Assembly: GCF_030711405.1 (NCBI RefSeq)
Contig: NZ_JAULSI010000006.1
Coordinates: 9,390 to 73,389, forward strand
Length of the DNA: 64,000 nt
Origin: Massilia brevitalea
GTDB lineage: Bacteria; Pseudomonadota; Gammaproteobacteria; Burkholderiales; Burkholderiaceae_D
Reading direction: 5' to 3'
In this document: positions 47,727 to 57,489 of the stretch, piece after piece
Layout of the letters: every line of letters starts with the position of its first letter
How positions within the stretch are numbered: the first letter of the stretch is position 1
Translations under genes and position numbers: made by a program
The notes under the pieces: generated by a model
Database searches by the model: none
What the model saw: only the letters and a program-made list of their open reading frames with translations
What the model was told of the DNA's origin: nothing

Positions 47727-48989
47727 TCATGCCGGTTGCATCTGCTCGATCATGACGTCGCCGAATCCCGAACACGATACCTGGGTCGCATTTTCCATCA
47801 GGCGCGCAAAATCGTAGGTCACGCGTTTCGATCCGATTGCCTTTTCCATAGCCGCGATGATCAGGCCTGCCGCCTCAATCCAGCCCATATGACGCAGCAT
47901 CATTTCGGCCGACAGGATCAGGGAACCCGGATTCACATAATCCTTGCCGGCGTATTTCGGTGCGGTGCCGTGGGTGGCTTCGAACATCGCCACCGAATCC
48001 GACATATTCGCACCCGGTGCAATGCCAATGCCGCCAACCTGGGCCGCCAGCGCATCGGAGATATAGTCGCCGTTCAAATTCAGGGTGGCGATCACGCTGT
48101 ATTCGGCCGGGCGCAGCAGGATCTGCTGCAGGAAGGCGTCGGCGATCGAATCCTTGATCATGATGTCGCGCCCGGTCCGTGGATTCTTGAACTTGCACCA
48201 CGGGCCGCCGTCGATCAATTCGGCGCCGAATTCGGTTTGCGCCAGCGCATAGGCCCAATCGCGGAAGCCACCTTCGGTGTACTTCATGATGTTGCCCTTG
48301 TGGACGATCGTCACCGAGGGCTTGTCGTTGTCGATGGCGTACTGGATCGCCTTGCGCACCAGGCGCTCGGTACCTTCGCGCGAGACCGGCTTGATACCCA
48401 GGCCCGAGGTTTCCGGGAAGCGGATCTTCTTCACGCCCATCTCGTTCGTCAGGAAGGCGATCAGTTTCTGCACACCCTCCGACCCCGCCGCCCATTCAAT
48501 GCCGGCATAGATGTCTTCCGAATTTTCGCGGAAGATCACCATGTCGGTCTTTTCCGGCTGCTTCAGCGGCGACGGCACGCCGGCGAAATACCGCACCGGA
48601 CGCAGGCAGACATACAAGTCGAGTTCCTGGCGCAAGGCCACGTTCAGCGAACGGATGCCGCCGCCGACCGGCGTGGTCAGCGGGCCCTTGATCGAGACCA
48701 CGTATTCCTTCAGCACCGCCAGCGTTTCCTCGGGCAGCCAGACGTCGGGGCCGTACACGCCCGTCGCCTTTTCGCCGGCAAATATCTCCATCCAGCTGAT
48801 CCGGCGCGCACCGCCGTAGGCGTGCGCCACCGCCGCGTCGACCACCTTGCGCATCACCGGGGTGATGTCGGCGCCGGTGCCGTCGCCCTCGATGTAGGGG
48901 ATCACCGGGTTGTCTGGTACAGTCAGCGAGAAATCGGCATTGACGGTGATTTTCTGGCCGTCGGCGGGTACGTGGATATGTTGGTACAT
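47727..48989 (-). CDS. icd: NADP-dependent isocitrate dehydrogenase, homodimeric
   Basis: A 420-residue TCA-cycle enzyme oxidising isocitrate to 2-oxoglutarate. The substrate-binding/phosphorylation loop [18 protein letters not shown] is intact, including the serine that AceK phosphorylates in enterobacteria. The NADP-type C-terminal signature LMLRH-like segment ([12 protein letters not shown]) is present. Start at 48989 has GGAGA upstream. A second, unrelated isocitrate dehydrogenase is encoded 1 kb away. Confidence 0.95.
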   Translation of the reverse strand: MYQHIHVPADGQKITVNADFSLTVPDNPVIPYIEGDGTGADITPVMRKVVDAAVAHAYGGARRISWMEIFAGEKATGVYGPDVWLPEETLAVLKEYVVSIKGPLTTPVGGGIRSLNVALRQELDLYVCLRPVRYFAGVPSPLKQPEKTDMVIFRENSEDIYAGIEWAAGSEGVQKLIAFLTNEMGVKKIRFPETSGLGIKPVSREGTERLVRKAIQYAIDNDKPSVTIVHKGNIMKYTEGGFRDWAYALAQTEFGAELIDGGPWCKFKNPRTGRDIMIKDSIADAFLQQILLRPAEYSVIATLNLNGDYISDALAAQVGGIGIAPGANMSDSVAMFEATHGTAPKYAGKDYVNPGSLILSAEMMLRHMGWIEAAGLIIAAMEKAIGSKRVTYDFARLMENATQVSCSGFGDVMIEQMQPA

Positions 48990-49092
48990 CGTGTTCTCCG
49001 AAATGGTCGCGTGGCTGGCTGGAAGGTCGCCGCTTCTGGCAGCGGGCATCGCCTGCGCTTCCTTTACAATGCCTGCTTTCGCCGCTAGTCCT

Positions 49093-49126
49093 CTATAAGA
49101 GATGGCGTTGTGCATTATGCACCAGT
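49093..49126 (-). promoter_or_regulatory. Upstream block of icd shared with the second isocitrate dehydrogenase gene
   Basis: Minus-strand elements ACTGGTGCATAATG (49113-49126) and TCTTATAG (49093-49100) recur upstream of the monomeric isocitrate dehydrogenase gene. Here the first block is part of the palindrome GTGCATAATGCAC (49110-49122). It lies 100-135 bp upstream of the icd start. Confidence 0.5.
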
Positions 49127-49174
49127 CTTGTGCGATGCGCCACGCTCGGCAGTCCGAACCATTTTATCGCTTCC

Positions 49175-49741
49175 ATGCCCCTGATTCTCTTCAATAAACC
49201 CTTCCAGGTCCTGTGCCAGTTCAGCCCGCAGGACGGCCGGCAATCGCTGGCCGACTACCTCGACATTCCCAACATCTATCCGGCGGGCCGCCTCGACGCC
49301 GACAGCGAAGGCCTGATGCTGCTCACCGACGACGGCAAGCTGCAGCACAAGATCGCCCACCCGGACCACAAGGAGGCCAAGACCTACCTGGTGCAGGTGG
49401 ATGGCGTGCCGGATGCGGATGCGCTGGCGCGGCTGCAGGCGCCGCTCGACCTGGGCGATTTCGTGACCAAGCCTTGCCGCGCGGTGCAGATTGCCGAGCC
49501 GGAATGGCTGTGGCCGCGCAACCCGCCGATCCGGGCGCGCGCCGACAAGCCGACCGGCTGGATCGCGATCACGCTGGAGGAAGGCAAGAACCGGCAGGTG
49601 CGGAGGATGACGGCGGCGGTGGGCTTGCCGACCTTGCGGCTGGTGCGCAGCAGTATCGGGCCGTTTTCCTTGGCCACCCATCCCTTGATGCCGGGTGAAT
49701 ACATCGAGGTGCCGGTTGCAGCGCTGAAGCCGGGGCGCTGA
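49175..49741 (+). CDS. 23S rRNA pseudouridine synthase, RsuA/RluE type
   Basis: A 188-residue pseudouridine synthase without an S4 domain, like RluE (E. coli 23S rRNA position 2457). The catalytic Asp lies in AGRLDADSEGLMLLTDDG (about residue 38). KTYLVQVDG and GKNRQVRRMTAAVGLPTLRL are the remaining family blocks. The start at 49175 was selected from the conserved start MPLILFNKPFQVLCQF. It is divergent from icd. Confidence 0.9.
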   Translation: MPLILFNKPFQVLCQFSPQDGRQSLADYLDIPNIYPAGRLDADSEGLMLLTDDGKLQHKIAHPDHKEAKTYLVQVDGVPDADALARLQAPLDLGDFVTKPCRAVQIAEPEWLWPRNPPIRARADKPTGWIAITLEEGKNRQVRRMTAAVGLPTLRLVRSSIGPFSLATHPLMPGEYIEVPVAALKPGR

Positions 49742-49742
49742 A

Positions 49743-49934
49743 CCGTACGGTGGGCACGCTGTGCCCACGCGGAAGGCGATGCAGCGTTGGCCGATTTAAA
49801 ACCCGACGAGCCGCGGGCCGCCGGCGTCATCCGGGATATTCCGCGAACGTCGTCAACAATCGCCTGCGTCATCGCCGCGTTTTGAAGCCAACATGACGCA
49901 CACATCCGCGTGGGCACAGTGTGCCCACCATACG
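49743..49934. repeat. Inverted pair of palindromic repeats between the pseudouridine synthase and the second isocitrate dehydrogenase
   Basis: Copies lie at 49743-49772 (begins 2 bp after the pseudouridine synthase stop; CCGTACGGTGGGC...GCCCACGCGG) and 49906-49934 (CCGCGTGGGC...GCCCACCATACGG). The flanking genes are convergent. Confidence 0.85.
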
Positions 49935-49950
49935 GATAACGCTGGCGCCC

Positions 49951-49999
49951 AAAATAAAAACCCCGCCGGGCTAGCAAAGCCGGCGGGGTTTGTTTTTAC
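49951..49999. terminator. Bidirectional terminator between convergent genes
   Basis: AAACCCCGCCGG / CCGGCGGGGTTT stem, A-rich left flank and T-rich right flank. It can end transcription of the plus-strand pseudouridine synthase gene and of the minus-strand isocitrate dehydrogenase gene. It lies next to a palindromic repeat. Confidence 0.85.
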
Positions 50000-50035
50000 T
50001 ACGCACCACGCGGCAGCGCCGCGCGGTTAGGTCAA

Positions 50036-52270
<2,235 letters not shown>

Positions 52271-52637
52271 GCACTATTTCCTCGGTTCTCGCGACGGTAT
52301 CGCGAATATCTAACTAATAAATAAGGCCTGTCTGCGCCCGCTGTCGGGCGGCACGCCATCCACGCGCCGATACTACTCCGCTTGGCGCGCGATGGACAGC
52401 GCGCGATGGGCAACACTGCCCGGGCCTGTCCGCTGCTCGGCTCTCCTGGAGCGCCGCGTCAACTCTTCTATAAGACATAAGACGCGCGTTTCACATTATG
52501 CACCAGTATTTTACTGTGCGCTATAGGTTTAAGGCCCGGCAAGCCCGTCCCCGCGCCGCCTGCCGGGCGCTCGGCGGTGCGCGAACGCGCTAGCATGTGC
52601 CCGGGCTTTCTACCTTTATCACTTGTCAGGAGCTGCC
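52271..52637. other. Divergent regulatory region of the monomeric isocitrate dehydrogenase and DUF2243 genes
   Basis: 367 bp without a gene. It carries the block CATTATGCACCAGT (52494-52507) and TCTATAAGACATAAGAC (52467-52483), the former shared with the icd upstream region. The GC-rich part 52340-52440 contains several short repeats of GCGCGATGG. An AGGAG ribosome-binding site for the next gene lies at its right end. Confidence 0.55.
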
Positions 52638-53441
52638 ATGAGCGTGCGCCAGTCCGATGCTTTCACCATTCCCGCGTTGCGCTCGCTCGGCTGGGCCGGC
52701 CTCCTGCTGGGCTTTGGCCTGGGCGGCTTCTTCGACGGCATCCTGCTGCACCAGATCTTGCAGTGGCACCATTTGCTGTCGCTGGTCACGCGCCCGCCTT
52801 TCGAGGACATCCGGGTGCAGATCATGGCCGACGGCTTCTTCCACCTGCTGATGTACGTGATCGCCTTTGCCGGGCTGTGGAAGCTGTGGAAGGGGCGGCA
52901 CAGCCTGGCTGCGCCCGGTGGCGACCGGCTGCTGCTGGCGAATGCGCTGATCGGCTTTGGCGCCTGGCACATCCTGGATGGGGTGCTGTCGCACTGGCTG
53001 CTCGGCATCCACCGCATCCGGCAGGGCAGCGAGAACCTGCTGTTCTGGGATTTACTGTGGTTCTTCGTGTTTGGCGTGGCCTTCGTGGCGCTGGGCTGGT
53101 GGCTGGGGCGGGACCGGAACGGCGGCGCGCTTGGCGGCAGGACTGGCGCGGCGATGCTGGCGGCGGCGGTGCTGGCCGGCGGCCCGGTGGCGGCGCTGCC
53201 GCCGCCGAACGTAAATACGGTGATGGTGTTCTTCAAGCCGGGCACGACGCCAAGCCAGGTGTTTGCCGGGATCGAGGCGGTGGACGGGCGGATCTTGTGG
53301 TCGGCGCCGTCGGGGGATGTGTGGGCGCTGGATGTGCGGGATCAAAGCCGCACTGCCCTGCTCTACCGGCACGGGGCCTGGGTGGTGAGCAATTCGGCGT
53401 GGGTGGCAGGGTGCCTGGCATGGACGTCGGCGCGAAAGTGA
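52638..53441 (+). CDS. DUF2243 membrane protein with C-terminal extracytoplasmic extension
   Basis: A 267-residue protein. The first about 165 residues are the DUF2243 membrane domain with four hydrophobic segments (LGWAGLLLGFGLGGFFDGI, FFHLLMYVIAFAGLW, NALIGFGAWHILDGVLSHW, LFWDLLWFFVFGVAFVALGW). The remaining about 100 residues begin with a signal-like hydrophobic stretch (AAMLAAAVLAGGPVAALPPP) and continue as a soluble region (MVFFKPGTTPSQVFAGIEAV). DUF2243 is normally only about 160 residues, so the tail is a fusion. AGGAG lies 6-10 nt before the ATG at 52638. Function unknown. Confidence 0.8.
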   Translation: MSVRQSDAFTIPALRSLGWAGLLLGFGLGGFFDGILLHQILQWHHLLSLVTRPPFEDIRVQIMADGFFHLLMYVIAFAGLWKLWKGRHSLAAPGGDRLLLANALIGFGAWHILDGVLSHWLLGIHRIRQGSENLLFWDLLWFFVFGVAFVALGWWLGRDRNGGALGGRTGAAMLAAAVLAGGPVAALPPPNVNTVMVFFKPGTTPSQVFAGIEAVDGRILWSAPSGDVWALDVRDQSRTALLYRHGAWVVSNSAWVAGCLAWTSARK

Positions 53442-53477
53442 TGGGGGATAACGTTTGGGTTTGGCCGTTGCTCTTGC

Positions 53478-53599
53478 AGGGTGGGCTCTCGAGCCCACGC
53501 GGTATCACCATGCGAGCAGCGGCGAACCATTGCGGGGCTCCGCGAAACGGTGCGGTGCACGTGGGCACGACCGCGTGGGCACGAGTGCCCACCCTACGC
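53478..53599. repeat. Inverted pair of palindromic repeats between DUF2243 and rpsT
   Basis: Copies lie at 53478-53504 (AGGGTGGGCTC-TC-GAGCCCACGCGG) and 53570-53599 (ACCGCGTGGGCACG-AG-TGCCCACCCTACGC), convergent genes on both sides. A partial extra copy (GTGGGCACGACC) precedes the right one. Confidence 0.8.
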
Positions 53600-53657
53600 C
53601 CATGCATAAGCACGTGTCCCAAAAGACAATCGGATGAACACGCAGAAGCACAAAGCG

Positions 53658-53690
53658 GAAAAACCCGCCGGACATGCGTCGGGCGGGTCT
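53658..53690 (-). terminator. Rho-independent terminator of rpsT
   Basis: Minus-strand stem ACCCGCC...GGCGGGT with a GAC/GTC inner pairing and a T5 tract (A-run at 53658-53663 on the plus strand), about 50 bp beyond the rpsT stop. Confidence 0.75.
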
Positions 53691-53740
53691 TTCTTCCACT
53701 GTACTGCCAGCGCGGCGTGTGCCGCGCGCCAACCGGTCTA

Positions 53741-54007
53741 TTAGGCCGACAGGGCTTTCAGGGCAGCAGCCAGGCGGCTCTTGTGGCGAGCGGCCTTGTT
53801 CTTGTGGATGATCTTCTTGTCGGCGATGCTGTCGATGGTCGACACGGACGACTGGAAGATGCTGGTTGCAGCGGCTTTGTCGCCAGCCTGGATGGCTTTG
53901 CGGACGGCCTTGATTGCGGTACGCAGGGTCGAGCGCTGGGCGCTGTTGTGTGCGTTTTGCTTAACTGCTTGACGAGCGCGCTTGCGTGCTTGTGCGGTAT
54001 TTGCCAT
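53741..54007 (-). CDS. rpsT: 30S ribosomal protein S20
   Basis: An 88-residue basic protein binding 16S rRNA in the small subunit. [20 protein letters not shown] at the N-terminus and [19 protein letters not shown] at the C-terminus are characteristic. Start at 54007 has GGAA upstream. It is divergent from murJ (209 bp), the usual betaproteobacterial arrangement. Confidence 0.97.
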   Translation of the reverse strand: MANTAQARKRARQAVKQNAHNSAQRSTLRTAIKAVRKAIQAGDKAAATSIFQSSVSTIDSIADKKIIHKNKAARHKSRLAAALKALSA

Positions 54008-54216
54008 GGAATTTCCTAAATCGGGGTCAAGTTGCGTTTGCAAACATTAGCGAGTCAAACTGGCCCATTCCAGTGCCTGCCAAACATAAGTGTCTGCTAA
54101 CAGAATTCAGTACAGCCCACGATTATAGCGAAGGAATCCCTTCCCGGCAATTCATTATTCACAAAACCCACCGAACCCGGGCCGCGCGAGGTGTTGCACA
54201 GTTATAATCTCGGCCC

Positions 54217-55767
54217 ATGAATCTGCTCAAGACCCTCGCCGCCATCTCCAGCATGACCATGGTGTCGCGCATCACCGGCCTGTTGCGTGAAAGCCTGTTC
54301 GCCGCCGCCTTCGGCGCCTCGAACTTCACCGACGCCTTCAACATCGCGTTCCGCCTGCCGAACCTGTTGCGGCGCCTGTTCGCCGAAGGCGCCTTCTCCC
54401 AGGCCTTCGTGCCCATCCTGACCGAATACAAGACCAGGCACGGCCAGGAAGCCACCAAGACCCTGGTCGACCATGTGGCCACCGTACTGATCTGGGCGAC
54501 GGTGCTGACCAGCATCGTCGGCATCATCGCCGCCCCGGTATTGATCCTCTGGATCGGCGGCGGGCTGCAGCGCGAGCCGGCCGCTTTTGATGCCGCCGTG
54601 GTCATGACGCGCATGATGTTCCCCTACATCGCCTGCATGGCCTTCGTCGCCATGGCCAGCGGCGTGCTGAACACCTGGCGCCAGTTCAAGATTCCCGCGT
54701 TCACGCCGGTGCTGCTGAACCTCTCCTTCATCTTTGCCGCCGTCGTGCTGGCCGATCATTTCGAGCAGCCGATCTATGCAATGGCGGTCGGCGTGTGCAT
54801 CGGCGGCATACTGCAGGTGGCGCTGCAGCTGCCGCCGCTGATCAAGCTCGGCATGCTGCCGCGGCTGTCGGTCAATCCTTTCACCGGCCTGCGCGACGCC
54901 GGCGTGCGCCGCATGCTGGGCAAGATGGGACCGGCCGTGTTCGCCGTCGCCGCGGCCCAGATCAGCCTCCTGATCAACACCACGATTGCCGCCAGCCTGG
55001 CAGCCGGCGCCGTCACCGCGCTGCAGTACGCCGACCGCCTGATGGAACTGCCGACCGCCCTGCTCGGCGTGGCCCTCGGCACCATCCTGCTGCCCGGCCT
55101 GGCCAAGGCGAATACCGAAGGCGACACCCAGGAATACTCCTCGCTGCTGGACTGGGGCCTGCGCCTGACCTTCCTGCTGTCGATTCCGGCGGCGGTCGGC
55201 CTGGCGACCATGGCCACGCCGATGATCTCAACCCTGTTCCACTACGGCGCCTTCGACGCCGCCGCTGTGAATGCCTCGTCCATGCCGCTGATGGCCTACA
55301 GCGCCGGCCTGCTCGGCTTCATCCTGGTCAAGACGCTGGCGCCGGCCTTTTTCGCGCGCCAGGAAGTGCGCACGCCGGTGTACATCGCGGTCGGCACGCT
55401 GGTGGCCACCCAGCTGATGAACCTGGCCTTCGTGCCGCTGCTGGGCGTGGCCGGACTGGCGCTGTCGATCGGCGTCGCCGCCTGCCTGAACGCCGCCCTG
55501 CTCTACCGCGGCCTGCGCAAGCGCGCCATCTACGTGCCGCTGCCGGGCTGGGGTGCGTTCTTCCTGAAGCTGGTCGTGGCGGTGTCGGCGATGGGGGCCG
55601 TGGCCTGGTTCTGCCAGATCCAGTTCGACTGGATCGCGCTGCGCGCCCATCCGCTGCTGCGCGCCGGCGCCCTGCTCGGCATCATCGCCCTGTGCGGCAT
55701 CACCTATTTCGGCGTGCTGGGCGTGCTGGGCTTCCGCCCGCGCGACTTCAAGCGCCGCGCCAAGTAA
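54217..55767 (+). CDS. murJ: Lipid II flippase MurJ
   Basis: A 516-residue polytopic protein of the MviN/MurJ family (14 predicted transmembrane helices) that moves lipid II across the inner membrane. Conserved blocks are SMTMVSRITGLLRESLFAAA, FNIAFRLPNLLRRLFAEGAF (with the functional basic residues) and LAKANTEGDTQEYSSLLDWG. Its stop codon is immediately followed by the convergent stop of the pseudopilin gene. Confidence 0.96.
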   Translation: MNLLKTLAAISSMTMVSRITGLLRESLFAAAFGASNFTDAFNIAFRLPNLLRRLFAEGAFSQAFVPILTEYKTRHGQEATKTLVDHVATVLIWATVLTSIVGIIAAPVLILWIGGGLQREPAAFDAAVVMTRMMFPYIACMAFVAMASGVLNTWRQFKIPAFTPVLLNLSFIFAAVVLADHFEQPIYAMAVGVCIGGILQVALQLPPLIKLGMLPRLSVNPFTGLRDAGVRRMLGKMGPAVFAVAAAQISLLINTTIAASLAAGAVTALQYADRLMELPTALLGVALGTILLPGLAKANTEGDTQEYSSLLDWGLRLTFLLSIPAAVGLATMATPMISTLFHYGAFDAAAVNASSMPLMAYSAGLLGFILVKTLAPAFFARQEVRTPVYIAVGTLVATQLMNLAFVPLLGVAGLALSIGVAACLNAALLYRGLRKRAIYVPLPGWGAFFLKLVVAVSAMGAVAWFCQIQFDWIALRAHPLLRAGALLGIIALCGITYFGVLGVLGFRPRDFKRRAK

Positions 55768-56532
55768 TCAGCGCCGTACCTGCTGTGGCGGCTGCGGCGG
55801 CTCTGCCGGCTCGCCAGGCGGCGGGTCCGGTGCTGGCTCCACTTCCGGCGCTTCCGGCTGCGATGGCGGCTCTTCGGGTTCCGGGGGTGGTTCGGTTTCG
55901 GGTGCCGGCTGCTCGGGCGGGGCGGACGGCGGAACCGGCACGGCAGGCGTACCAGGTGCCGGTTGCGTGCCCGGAGCCGGGAACAGCGGCGCCGGCGCTT
56001 CCGGCGTGCCTGGCGTACCCGGCGGCGGCGCGATGTTGCTCGGCACCGTCACGCTCACGCCCTGCCCGGTCGCCGTGAACTTCCACTCCGACAGGTGCTC
56101 CTTGTTCTCGAAGTTCAGGAAGCGCGCGTCGAAATTCGCCAGCTTCAGCGGCTGCGCCTGCGACAGGCTGTACACCGCCAGCACGCCGGTCTTGTCGCCC
56201 TGGTACACGATGCCCCACTCGTCCTTGCCCGTGACCGGGTCGACGAAGATTTTCCGCAAATGCCGCCGCGTGCCGGGAAAGCGCGGATCCTTCAACAGCT
56301 CCTGCAGGGTCGGCGGCGCAGTCGGGGAGCCGCGCGGCGTGGCGGCGGCATAGCTGCGCAGGGCCTCGCTGAATTCGGCGCCGATCTCGAGCAGGTCCTG
56401 CTCGGCGGCGGCGCGGCGCAGCAGCGAGTCGACTTTCAGCGTGGCCGCGCCGACCAGGCCCAGGATGGCGACAAAAAACACCATGCCGACGTAGGTGAAG
56501 CCGGCCGCGTGACGGGCGGGCCGCGCTACCAT
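55768..56532 (-). CDS. Pseudopilin-like protein without Glu+5 and with Pro/Glu-rich tail
   Basis: A 254-residue predicted pseudopilin. The prepilin-type site is HAAG/FTYVGMVFFVAILGLV. The residue normally Glu at position +5 is Gly (F-T-Y-V-G). Loss of E5 is known for tip pseudopilins of the GspK type. The globular part (about residues 35-155) is followed by an 85-residue proline/glutamate-rich tail, e.g. PEQPAPETEPPPEPEEPPSQ. It is the last gene of the secretion operon and overlaps the preceding gene by 7 bp. It may cap the pseudopilus; the tail could span peptidoglycan or bind a partner. Confidence 0.7.
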   Translation of the reverse strand: MVARPARHAAGFTYVGMVFFVAILGLVGAATLKVDSLLRRAAAEQDLLEIGAEFSEALRSYAAATPRGSPTAPPTLQELLKDPRFPGTRRHLRKIFVDPVTGKDEWGIVYQGDKTGVLAVYSLSQAQPLKLANFDARFLNFENKEHLSEWKFTATGQGVSVTVPSNIAPPPGTPGTPEAPAPLFPAPGTQPAPGTPAVPVPPSAPPEQPAPETEPPPEPEEPPSQPEAPEVEPAPDPPPGEPAEPPQPPQQVRR

Positions 56533-56912
56533 TCGGCGTAGGGGCGGCCGTCGCGGCCATTGCCGGGCGCGCCGCTGCGGATGTCGTACATGGCGCCCTG
56601 CTCGCCGTCGGCCTCGGGCGCCACGACCACCCAGGTGCTCTCGCTCTCGGTCACCGGGTCGACCGGCACCCGCGCCAGGTATTTTTTCTCGACCAGCTGC
56701 TCCAGCGAGTCCGGATAGCGGCCGGTGTCGGCGTGGTACTGGTCGATCACGGCGCGCGTGTTGCGCAGGTTGTCGAGCAGGATGGTCTCTTTCGTCTTGT
56801 CGACGCTCGGGAAGAAGCGCGGCACGGCCAGGGTCAGCAGCAAGGCGACGATGCCGAGCACCACCAGCAGTTCGATCAGGGTAAAGCCGCGCCTGGGATT
56901 CATGCTCGTCAT
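56526..56912 (-). CDS. Pseudopilin, GspG-like
   Basis: A 128-residue major-pseudopilin-like protein. A short basic leader ends at the peptidase site RRG/FTLIELLVVLGIVALLL (F+1 and E+5 present). The globular domain shows QYHADTGRYPDSLEQLVEKK, a GspG-like pattern. Start at 56912 has GGTGAG upstream. It is preceded on the same strand by another pseudopilin gene only 4 bp away. Confidence 0.85.
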   Translation of the reverse strand: MTSMNPRRGFTLIELLVVLGIVALLLTLAVPRFFPSVDKTKETILLDNLRNTRAVIDQYHADTGRYPDSLEQLVEKKYLARVPVDPVTESESTWVVVAPEADGEQGAMYDIRSGAPGNGRDGRPYAEW

Positions 56913-56916
56913 GGTC

Positions 56917-57489
56917 TCACCAGCGCTTGTAGGGGATGCCGTTCAGGCCGGTCTTGCCGGAAGTCGAGTAGACGTCGTAGACATCGTCGCCCTCTTTCGG
57001 CTCCTCGGCTTCGCTGGCGTAGCTGCGCTTGCCCCAGGTGGCGGCGTCGGCCAGTTCCGGATCAGGATTGAAAGGGTCGCGCGGCAGGCGGCGCAGGAAG
57101 TAGATCTTGGCTCCCTTCGGGCTGCGCAGGTCGGTCACGCCTTCGACCAATAATTCCAGTTTGGCCGGGTAGCCGGTGGCGCCGGAGGTCTTCCTGACGC
57201 GGCCTTCGTCGCTGGCGCGTTTGTAGGTGTCGATGGCGGAGCGGATCTCGCGCAGGGACTGGCGCAGCTGGGCTTCGTTGCGGCGCTGGACGACGGTCTG
57301 GCCGACCGGGATCACCAGCGTGGCCAGCAGGGCCAGGATGGTGAGGGTGACCAGGAGTTCGATCAGGGTGAAGCCGCGGGGACGCGCCTTGCCATTGCCG
57401 CGTTGATGCGAGCCTGGCTTGACCGCGTGGCGTAATCCAGTCCGGGGGACTGGATTACAAAAGCCGTCCACCCTACGGGTCTGCATCAT
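56917..57489 (-). CDS. Pseudopilin, GspG-like, with repeat-derived 39-residue leader
   Basis: A 190-residue pseudopilin. The type IV prepilin site GKARPRG/FTLIELLVTLTIL follows a 39-residue leader, far longer than the usual 6-15. A palindromic repeat (57422-57478) encodes most of residues 4-22 of that leader. The ATG at 57489 forms an ATGA quartet with the upstream secretin stop, so this start is well supported. The globular part is GspG-like (YPAKLELLVEGVTDLRSPKG, RRLPRDPFNPDPELADAATW, SSGKTGLNGIPYKRW-like end). It must be processed by a prepilin peptidase encoded elsewhere. Confidence 0.8.
   Translation of the reverse strand: MMQTRRVDGFCNPVPRTGLRHAVKPGSHQRGNGKARPRGFTLIELLVTLTILALLATLVIPVGQTVVQRRNEAQLRQSLREIRSAIDTYKRASDEGRVRKTSGATGYPAKLELLVEGVTDLRSPKGAKIYFLRRLPRDPFNPDPELADAATWGKRSYASEAEEPKEGDDVYDVYSTSGKTGLNGIPYKRW
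57422..57478. repeat. Variant palindromic repeat inside a pseudopilin leader
   Basis: Outer parts ACCGCGTGG (57422-57430) and CCACCCTACGG (57468-57478) match the family, but the usual core is replaced by an unrelated perfect 12-bp inverted repeat GTAATCCAGTCC-GGG-GGACTGGATTAC (57432-57458). It is the only copy inside a coding frame. Confidence 0.7.

Noticed and set aside
49110-49140. NtrC site at icd as firm annotation
   Set aside because: GCAC-N6-GGTGC fits, but the equivalent positions at the second gene have wrong spacing, so nitrogen control is only a possibility.
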